Of a stretch of DNA of 28,535 nucleotides, positions 8,226 to 16,587 are shown piece by piece. The notes under the pieces are model-generated. The model saw only the letters and a program-made list of their open reading frames with translations, had not been told where the DNA came from and ran no database searches. Within the stretch, counting starts at the first letter, position 1; every line of letters starts with the position of its first letter. The translations under genes were made by a program, and so were the position numbers. The stretch covers positions 1 to 28,535 of the forward strand of contig JADGJG010000240.1 of the NCBI GenBank assembly GCA_027596195.1, read 5' to 3'. Source of the DNA: Podochytrium sp. JEL0797. Taxonomy: Eukaryota > Chytridiomycota > Chytridiomycetes > Chytridiales > Chytriomycetaceae.

Positions 8226-11189
8226 ATGTCCAATCTTCTGGTCGCGGGAAACTGCTACGTCTCGCCCTACGCGATTGGCGTCCCCATCACGGATTATGGA
8301 TATGCATGCGCGCCGCACTTTTATTGTCCCAACGCGCAAGCATCCGTACCCGCATCCCTCCCGCAATTGTGTCCACCGACCGCGGATTGCATTGCAATCA
8401 GATTGGGAACCAAACTTTGTCAAGTTGAGTTGTTTATTTTTCTTCCCTCTCTTCAAGTCCATCGTCCATCTTTGAAATATGGGAATGCATGCGCTGATTT
8501 GCTTTTGCTTTTTGTGGGGGGGGTTTGATATTCCCTCAGGCGCAAGGGCCTTACGAACCTGAAGTCTGCTTCCCTGGGTCGTATTGTCCTGATGGCAAGA
8601 CGATTTCTAAATGCCCCGTCGGTAACTACTGGTACGCATATCAATAATAAGGCGCGTTTTCAGTCCTCAATCCACATTTTTACCTTTTCATTAGTCCGAC
8701 TGGAACAATTACCCCAAACAAATGCCCACCCCTGTCCTCCTGTCCCGAAGGATCCGTGACTCCAAGCTACTTTGGGGGTCTCGTTTTCTGTGGAATTATT
8801 GATCTATTTCTCATTGTCGGGTACTTTGTGTCCAAACACCATTTTACACGCCCCGAGAGTCGACCGCCGCCTCCGAAAATTGTGGAACATTTGCAACGCG
8901 TTGTGAGTGTTCGGAATGTGGGAGATGTAGGAGGTGGAGGAGATGCATCTGTTTGGCCTGACGCAACTGACGCCGAGAAAGGCGAACGTGACCGGTTACG
9001 CCAGCTCAGCAGTGCACCCACGACCCAAATGGGATCCTCCACTGCAACGCAAATCAACCCTCTCGTTCCGATCGAGAAAGGGTTCCCACCGAATGGATCC
9101 GAGACGGATTTAGCCGGGTTCATGAGCGGGTTCCGCAGCGCGTTGGATGGGAAGGAGGATGTGTTCATTGATTTTGAGTTTCAGGATTTGGGGCTCAAGT
9201 TGGAGGATGGCAAGAGTATTTTGAAGGGGGTGAATGGGATGATCCGGAGTAAGAGGTTGACGGTGAGATTTGTTTTGCTCTCTGGGGAGGAAAAAAAAAG
9301 AGGGGGGGGCTAAAAAGAAATTTCTGTAGGCGATCATGGGTCCATCTGGATGTGGAAGTGAGACTTCCAATTCGATTTTCCATCCTCTAATATCTATTTA
9401 GAAACAACGTTCATGTCCGTATTAATGGGCAAAGTCGCAAGAACATCCGGCAAGCTCTCCATCAACGGCCACGAAAGCGAAATGTCCAAATACAAAAAGA
9501 TTATCGGGTACGTCCCACAAGAAGATATCATGTTGCGCGAAATGACGGTCCGTGAAAACATTTACCATTCGGCGCGTGTGCGGTTGCCACGGTCTTGGAC
9601 GCATGTTCAGGTGTCCAAGTTTGTGGATGATGTTTTGGAAGTGTTGAAGTGAGAGATTTATTTTGATGAGCTTCCTCTTGGATGCTGACGTGAACTTTGT
9701 AGCTTGACGCATGTGCAGCACAATCTCATTGGCTCCGAAAGTGAACGCGGCATCTCTGGTGGACAAAGGAAACGCGTCAACATTGGAATGGAGTTGTCTG
9801 GAGTCCCACTCGCGATATTTCTAGACGAGCCCACGAGCGGACTCGACTCCACCTCCTCTCTCAAAGTGGCCGAAATTCTCCGCAAAATATCTACCCTTGG
9901 TCTCACAATTGTTGCTGTCGTTCATCAACCTCGGTATGAGATTTTTCGGCAGTTCAACGACCTTCTTATGCTTGTCCCTGGAGGGAAAACGGCTTATATT
10001 GGGCCCACCGCCTTCGTGGTTGAATACTACAAAGTCCTTGGATACTTTTTCGATGCACAAGCGAATCCTGCCGACATTCTCATGGACATTCTCAGCGGCC
10101 AAGGCATCAACACGAAAGGCGACAAAATCACCCCCGACGGTCTCGCAGACAGGTGGGAGACATTCGGAAAAGCATGGGTGGACGCTCAACTCACACACGA
10201 CGCCGAATCACTCGATCGAAAGCTTCCTTCCAAATCGGAATGCGATGCCGCGATTCAAAATTTGGAACAGATTGCCAAAAAACGCGGGTCTTCGTTGTTG
10301 ACGCAGATTGGGTTGTGCCATAACCGGTATTTGATTCAGCAGTACCGGAGGGCTGGGAGTTTGGCGATTGAGATTGGGGTTGCTTCTTTGGCTGGGGCTT
10401 TGATGGGGATTGCAATCAACAATCAGAACGGGCAGATTTTTAAAGGGATTGTTGTGGATCCTTATGCTGAATTGACCCCTTCTACTATGGAGTGGCTTAT
10501 TCCGCAGCTTGGGCTTTTGATTGGGATGGCTTGTTCCTTGGCGGGAGCGCCTGCAGGTGTCAAAGTGTTCGCGGAAGAGCAAACTGTTTTCTGGCGCGAA
10601 GCCGCCAATGGACACAACAAGCTGGGTTACTTTACTGGAAAGGCCCTCTCAAGCATCTACAGATTTCTCCTATCCTCATTGCACTTTGCTTCCATTTTCG
10701 TGTTTCTCGGGCTCCCGTCAGCCTCTTTTGGCTTTATTTATGTCGTCATTATGCTTCAGTTCTGGTCCGTGTATGGAATGGCTATGATGGTTTCCATGAT
10801 TGTGAGGAGAGAAGATTCAGCCTTACTGTCTGTGGTTGTTTGTTTGTTCTCGTCGGTTTTTTGCGGATGTGAGTTGAAAAGTCACCGCAACAACCAAATT
10901 GACCCACCCCCCTCTCTTTACAGATGGCCCCACCATTAAGAATAGCTACAGCATGGGAATCAACTGGATTTTTGCAATCTCGTACAATCGTTGGGCGGTG
11001 GAAGCTTGGTTTTCCAAAGAAATCGGCATTTTTGAAGGCGTGTATGACATTCAATCGGCAGCTGACACTTTTGGCTATGTATTGAACAGAGAACCCATGA
11101 ATTTGGCACTGTGTTTCGTAATTGGTTTGATTTTGCGGGGGATTGCCTTTGGGTTGATGGTTGTGTTAAATCGAGAAAAACAAAAATGA
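8226..11189 (+). CDS. ABCG half-transporter with N-terminal Cys-rich ectodomain (plant ABCG24/28-like), copy 1, 854 aa
   Basis: White-type ABC half-transporter, expected to dimerise and export lipids or xenobiotics. Seven exons: 8226-8423, 8540-8631, 8695-9262, 9330-9357, 9402-9648, 9703-10868, 10924-11189; all phases close. Residues 1-~121 are Cys rich (repeated YCP/CP-G motifs) with no cleavable signal peptide, then a TM helix at ~123-141, a linker of ~130 residues and the nucleotide-binding domain: Walker A GPSGCGKT (290-297), Q-loop VPQED, signature RGISGGQRKR (393-402), Walker B AIFLDEP with D419/E420, H-loop H452. NPADILMD and a six-helix ABC2 membrane domain follow, to the basic end LNREKQK. 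The cytosolic order NBD-TMD and the Cys-rich leader match the CNPG/ABCG24-28 group. Walker A sits alone in a 28-nt exon. The next gene is a tandem paralogue with the same architecture. The substrate cannot be deduced. Confidence 0.93.
9358..9401 (+). other. 44-nt intron after the Walker A microexon, nearly identical to that of the paralogue
   Basis: GT-AG intron in ABCG copy 1, bounded by the 28-nt exon 9330-9357 and exon 9402-9648. It matches the intron at 12819-12862 of copy 2 at 40 of 44 positions, while the introns before the microexon share no obvious similarity. Read through in frame it encodes a 14-residue extension (SETSNSIFHPLISI) ended by TAG, the stop being formed by the 3' splice site itself. 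Confidence 0.85.
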
Positions 11190-11221
11190 AAAAGTTGAAC
11201 AAGACTTTAAAAACACAGACG

Positions 11222-11241
11222 TTACTATCGCTTACTATCGC
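11222..11241. repeat. Tandem 10-bp repeat TTACTATCGC x2
   Basis: Two perfect adjacent copies of TTACTATCGC lie between ABCG copy 1 and copy 2, about 155 bp before the copy 2 ATG. This could be a duplicated promoter element; no known factor site was recognised. Confidence 0.6.
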
Positions 11242-11394
11242 TTTAGAAAGTATTGAGAAAGAGCGAAAGTACCGTATATCTCTTTTCTGACAATTTTCCC
11301 GCAAAACGAAATTCACAAATCACCACTCCTCGAAAACCAGCGCAAAAAGCACTCCGCAGCCTCCCTTGCACCTCAACGTCAACTGAATTGAAAC

Positions 11395-14300
11395 ATGTCA
11401 TACGTCTGGAGTCAAATTTTGATCGCGGGCAACTGTTACAATTCCGATTTAACAATCGCGACGCCTGTTGTGGATTATGGATATAGCTGCGCGAGTCACT
11501 TCTACTGTCCTAATGCTACGCCATCCGTCGTGCAATCGCTTCCTCAAATCTGTGCGCCAACAGACGACTGCATCCTTGCGAGGCTGGCGACCAATATGTG
11601 TCAGGTACGACCTCTGAAACGCGTTGCAGAACTACAATATAATTAATAGAATTAAATTTAGCCGAATGGTCCATATGAGCCGGAAGTGTGCCCGACAGGA
11701 AACTACTGCCCGGATGTCGCGACTCTAATTCAATGGTGCGTCCAATCTTAGTATTTTTTTATTCTCTGTCTAATTTAAATTTATAAAATCTACAGCCCGG
11801 AAGGGTACTGGTGGTGAGTGCTATTTTCATATTTGTCGAAAAAAATATCTCAAGAAAAAAGGAAACTATAGCCCAACTGGATCTATTGCCCCGCGACCCT
11901 GTCCCACCTTCAGCATCTGCCCAGCCGGAAGCCTTGTGCCAAAATATTACGGCGGACTCATCTTTTGCGTGATTGCAGATACCATCCTTCTTTTCCTATA
12001 CCTCTTTGTCCGATTTTGCGTTCCCGCATTGAACCCCCTCCACCGCGCCGCGTCGCAAAAACTGAAAGCGAGCTGGAATCATTTCCGCATCAAGAGAAAC
12101 GACTCCAAAAAAGTATCCTCCAGCGAGGACATTTCGTTTGGCGTTTCGCTTGGAAGTTTCACAAACTTGGTGAATCGCAGCGGGGCGGGTGGAGCCGAGC
12201 ATTCAGCGATCCCTTCTCAAAAACAAGAAGGTACTTTGAGGAAACGAATCAACAGTCATCTTCCGAATGCCGTGCTGGGGTTATCGAATGCGCAAGTGTT
12301 GGCAGACAAGTTGGGGGTTGCGACGCGTGATCCCGCGTTTCGAGTGGAAGAATGCAGTGCCGTTTCAATTATTGTTGACACGCCAATGCTCGATGTACCT
12401 GCCGGTCAGAATGCTATAAACGTGCCTTCGATAGGGAGCGTGGAGTACACTGCTGGAGCATCCAAACCAACCCAGATTATCGTGGCTGGAAACGAGTTTT
12501 CGGTGGAGAACCATATTCGAGCCGAGAATATGGGAGGAATAACGCAGCTTGGGAAACTACCGAGTGCAGCGAATATGGCCAATTTCGTTCACGCGTATCG
12601 ACGCGCGTTGGAAGGGCGAGACGATATTTTTATTGATTTCAGGTTTAAGGATTTGGGATTGAGTTTGCCGAATGGAAAGACCATCTTGAAGGGAGTAAAT
12701 GGAACGATTCGGAGCAAGAAATTGACTGTGAGTTGCTGCTCTCCTTATTCTTTTGGTATTGCGGATGACTGGCTAATCGGTGGTCAACAGGCAATCATGG
12801 GGCCTTCTGGGTGTGGAAGTGAGACTTCCAATTCAATTTTCCATCCTCTAACTTCCATTTAGAAACAACTTTCATGAACGTATTAATGGGAAAAGTTGCG
12901 CGCACGTCCGGGAAGCTCTTCATCAACGAGGAGGAAGGAGAAATGTAAGTTGCTCATGCGAAACCCACATTCAAGCCACGAAATCATACTGAAGTTCGAC
13001 TTCCCCAAAATATTGATGCAGGCAAAAGTACAAAAAGATTATTGGGTTTGTCCCACAAGAAGACATCATGCTGCGCGAGTTATCCGTCCGCGAGAATATT
13101 TTTCATTCCGCTCGAGTGAGGCTGCCTCAATCTTGGAGTCGTGCAGACGTTGATAAATATGTGGATGCTGTTCTGGAGGTGCTGAAGTAAGGATAACATT
13201 GGTTATTTGTAGTTAAGCAGATAAACGGAAATTAACCCACCTTCCTGCTCCCCCCTTTTCCTTCCGCAGTTTGAGCCACATTCAACACAACATTATTGGA
13301 ACCGAAAGTGAAAGAGGAATCTCAGGAGGTCAAAGTAAGCGCGTCAATATTTTAATCGAACTGGCCGGAGGTAAAAAAATCATTCCTCCTGTAACAAGAG
13401 GCGGGGCGCAACTCATACCAAATAACAGTTCCTCTTGCAATCTTCCTTGACGAGCCAACAAGCGGGTATGGTGAAAACGAATATTCTGCTTTCATGGATA
13501 CTTAAACGCGTTTTATGGACAGCCTCGATTCAACCGCTGCACTCAAAGTATCCGAAATTCTCCGCCGAGTGGCATTCCTTGGTCTCACTGCCGTCGCCGT
13601 GATCCATCAACCGTAAATGCAACCCTCCCACGGTGTCCAACATTCTCACCCACCCCCCATTGTTTTTCCCCACTCACATAGACGCTACGAAATCTTCCAA
13701 CAATTCAACGACATCCTCATGCTCGTATCCGGCGGCAAAACCGCCTACATGGGTCCCACAAAGCGAGTCGTTGCCTACTTTCAAGACCTCGGCTTCTACT
13801 TTGACTCGCAAGCGAACCCGGCCGATATCCTGATGGACATTCTGAACGGAAAGGGCATCAACACGAAAGGCGCGAACTTGAACGCGGAGGGGCTTGTGCA
13901 AAAGTGGAATACGGTGGGGAAGGAGTGGGTTGAGATACAGAATGCGAAATCGCAGTCTCGTAATGCGTCGTTGTTGGGAAGTAATTTGACGCTTGGGGCT
14001 GGTGGTGGTGGTGGCGGTGGTGGGTTCGCGCAGGCTTATGGAGGGTCGATGCAGAGTATTAAGCACTCGGAAGAGGAACAGAAGTCGTCTCATAAGGAGT
14101 TGGAACTCATTTCAAAGAAACGCGGGTCCAACGTGTTGGTGCAAATTTTCTTGTGTCACAATCGGTTCTTGATTCAGCAGTATCGCAGGCCGTGGAGTTT
14201 GGTGTTGGAAATCTGTGTCTCGTTGATTGCAGGAGGGTTGGTACGTATCCTCTGCTTTTCGATTCCTTCGTTGAGCCAAAAAAAATTAGATTGGCGTGTC

Positions 14301-15205
14301 AATTTCTGTCGAAAAGGGATTGCTGTACAAAGGAATTATTGTTGAGCCATATATACAGTTGACTCCATCGACTGTTGAGTGGCTACTTCCACAGCTGGGT
14401 GTGTAATGTTTCTTTCAAGCCAAGGTTGAAAGACTTCATAAACTTTCTTCAATCCAGGGCTGCTTGTTGGTATGGCAGTAGGATTAGCTGGCGCACCCGC
14501 AGGAGTCAGGGTATTTTCAGAAGACCAAACAGTGTATTGGAGAGAGGCAGCGAACGGGTAAGGGTATTTTTTTGGATGGGCAAACAATTGAAAACATCCC
14601 CAAACAACAGCCACAACAAGATTGCCTACTTTATCGGAAAAGCCATCGCTTCTCTATACCGAGTGCTCCTCGCAGCTCTTCATTTCACCGCCATTTTTGT
14701 CTACTGCGGGCTCCCTTCAGCCCCTTTCTCCTTTTTATACCTTCACATGCTCGACCTGTTTTGGTGCGTCCAAGGCCTCTCCATGATGATCAGCATGTTG
14801 GTCAGGAAGGAAGATTCGCCTTTACTTGCGGTCGTGGTGAGCTTGTCTGCCGCTGTGTTCTGTGGCTGTGAGTGCTATCTCGTTCTTCTTCTCTCTCACT
14901 TTCCACAACTAAGAAAAAAACGTGAATTTCACCTAAAAGACGGACCTTCTGTCAAAGACGGGCACCATATGGGCATCGACTTCATTTTCGACATTTCCTA
15001 CAACCGGTGGTGCACAGAGGCCTGGTTCAGCCAGGAAGTGCAGATATTCGAGAACGTGTACATGATTGAATACACGGCAAGTCGGTATGGATATGTACTT
15101 TATAACGAGACCATGAATTTGGTGTACGCCTTTCTGATTGGGACGGGGTGGAGGGTGTTGGCATTTATTTTTTTGATTACGTTGCATCGGGATAAGCAGA
15201 AATAA
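11395..15205 (+). CDS. ABCG half-transporter with N-terminal Cys-rich ectodomain, tandem copy 2, 983 aa
   Basis: Paralogue of the upstream transporter in the same orientation. Fifteen inferred exons: 11395-11604, 11662-11735, 11796-11813, 11872-12727, 12791-12818, 12863-12944, 13022-13186, 13270-13370, 13429-13465, 13523-13612, 13682-14240, 14290-14398, 14458-14557, 14611-14867, 14940-15205; every phase closes. Cys-rich ectodomain at ~1-123, TM helix at ~125-145, then a linker ~100 residues longer than in copy 1, so NBD motifs sit about 100 residues later: Walker A GPSGCGK 390-396, RGISGGQ 493-499, Walker B D519/E520, HQP H-loop, NPADILMD, six-helix membrane domain, end LHRDKQK. After the signature the usual Arg is Ser (GGQSKR) and NIGMEL is NILIEL. 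A poly-Gly linker lies near 14002-14025. Eight introns are absent from copy 1, and one exon is only 18 nt. An intact transporter is likely; altered transport specificity is inference. Confidence 0.9.
12819..12862 (+). other. 44-nt intron of ABCG copy 2 conserved with copy 1
   Basis: Counterpart of the intron at 9358-9401 and identical in length. In-frame retention gives SETSNSIFHPLTSI then TAG, one residue different from copy 1. Of the four nucleotide differences, two are synonymous in this hypothetical reading and two fall in one codon (Ile to Thr). Confidence 0.85.
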
Positions 15206-15316
15206 ATGATAACAATAATTAGAGAATTTTTTAATCATCCTTTAAAAAAAACGGAATGAGAAAGTTTTTGATACGCCAATTTTTTCAATCCACCTCAACA
15301 CCATCAAACCATGATA

Positions 15317-16546
15317 TCAAAACTTCCTGTTATAAGCTTTCGGCCCACTTGTAATTTTCACCTTCTTCCACGCCATCAACAGCCCCACAATCACGAGACA
15401 AATCGCAAACACCCCTATCAGAATCAACACCGCTTGCTCCCACAGGCCCCGATTTCCATTGTCGTAGCTCCCTCCTCGATACGTGTTGTCGTTCTTGAGT
15501 TTGACGCCATCGTTGATGATTTCGGCCGATTTGACGCGTGGGGGTGAACTCGGTTTCGACTGTTTGTTTTTTTGTTGAGTCGAGGTTCCCCAGAAAAAAA
15601 TAAAAGAATCAATCACATTGGGTAATCCATTGGTGGAAACATTGAGAATGTCGTGGGTGTCGGACGCGGCACCCGTGTGGGAGGTAAATCCAATATAGCC
15701 ATAGGAGGGCAAAGTGACGTCTTTGATGAGTGCGCATTCTTCCCAAGTCTCCTCACCCTTCACATTCAGCGAAACCTTTCAAAAAAACGCGTCAGAGAAA
15801 GCATAAAATGGAGGGAGGATAGCTACTCACCCTCAAATAATCACCAGCAACATATTCCACTTTCCCCTTCGTCTTCCAATTTTTGTTCCTGAAATCCGGG
15901 GCCAAACAACCTCCCGCTTGGCTGTCGACTCCGTCGCTCTGGAAATGATATCCCGTCGTTCCGTCGCCAATTTGAACGCTGACGTACGGAAACGTGAAGG
16001 AATGTTTCCCGTTCTTGAAGGTATCAAAAATGACGCCGAGACCGGTGGCTTTGTCTCGGTTTCCAAACACGGAGCCCTTTTCCTGTTTTTCTTTGGTATA
16101 CCAGAACGCGAATCCGTCGCCGTGGAACGCGGAAGTGGTTCCGTGGACTTTGAAGTCGAATTCGACAGACCATGCGTTGCTGGACAGTTGCTGCAGTGCG
16201 TTGTTTTGTTTTGTTTTTGGGTGGGTTGTGTGGGGTTCGAAACGTCAAAATGGCGGGACGCGACTATTCGTGCGGTGGTTGTTGATGGCGCGTTACCTGT
16301 TTCGACCACAGCCAGCCCACTTGATTTGGCTTCTGTCTCGTGAGAGAGATGGACTCGTCCTGCATGTTGACGATGGTGTTACCCCCAAAGTTCCAGAATC
16401 GGTTGTCGAGGGATTCTTCGCCTGTTTGCGTTGTTGAAATTAGGATTTGCGCGTCGAGGTTGCGAGACTGTGGATGTGCAGACTCAACTGATGAAGGGCC
16501 ATGAGATTGAATATGCCGAGAGGGGAAAGGAAGGGGAGGCGTCCAT
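15317..16546 (-). CDS. L-type (legume-like) lectin cargo receptor, VIP36/ERGIC-53/EMP47 family, 333 aa
   Basis: Type I membrane lectin of the early secretory pathway that binds high-mannose glycoproteins for ER-Golgi transport. Exons: 16546-16489, 16421-16297, 16190-15831, 15775-15317; phases close. Lectin-domain landmarks in order: DNRFWNFGGNTIV, GWLWSKQ, WSVEFDFKVHG, GDGFAFWYTKE, GLGVIFDTFKNGKHSFTFPY, VQIGDGTTGY, AGCLAPDFRN-like segment, WEECALIKDVTLPSYGYIGFTSHTG, then SDTHDILNV. A Ser/Pro/Lys stalk leads to one TM helix (~295-317) and a 16-residue cytosolic tail KKVKITSGPKAYNRKF ending in an aromatic residue, like VIP36 and without a KKXX retrieval signal. Weak point: the only phase-compatible first exon found encodes MDASPSFPLSAYSIS and is a poor signal peptide, so the true 5' end may differ. 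Intron 1 begins GTTGAGT. The 3' end converges on ABCG copy 2 with a 111-bp gap. Confidence 0.9.
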
Positions 16547-16587
16547 TTTTCTGACAGGTTTTTTTTGGAAAGATTTCGGACATCAAA
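16547..16587. promoter_or_regulatory. 41-bp divergent gap between lectin and BIR1 start codons
   Basis: Only 41 bp separate the inferred lectin ATG (16546, minus) from the BIR1 ATG (16588, plus). Any promoters must overlap the opposite gene's 5' region, or one of the starts lies elsewhere. The sequence contains a T8 run (16559-16566) and no recognised site. Confidence 0.5.

Noticed and set aside
13371..13681. ABCG copy 2 as a pseudogene because frames are broken here
   Set aside because: All breaks are resolved by short introns with closing phases and conserved motifs, so the gene appears intact.
16231..16245. GGTTCGA-like B-box suggesting a tRNA gene
   Set aside because: No A-box or cloverleaf could be built; it sits in a lectin intron.
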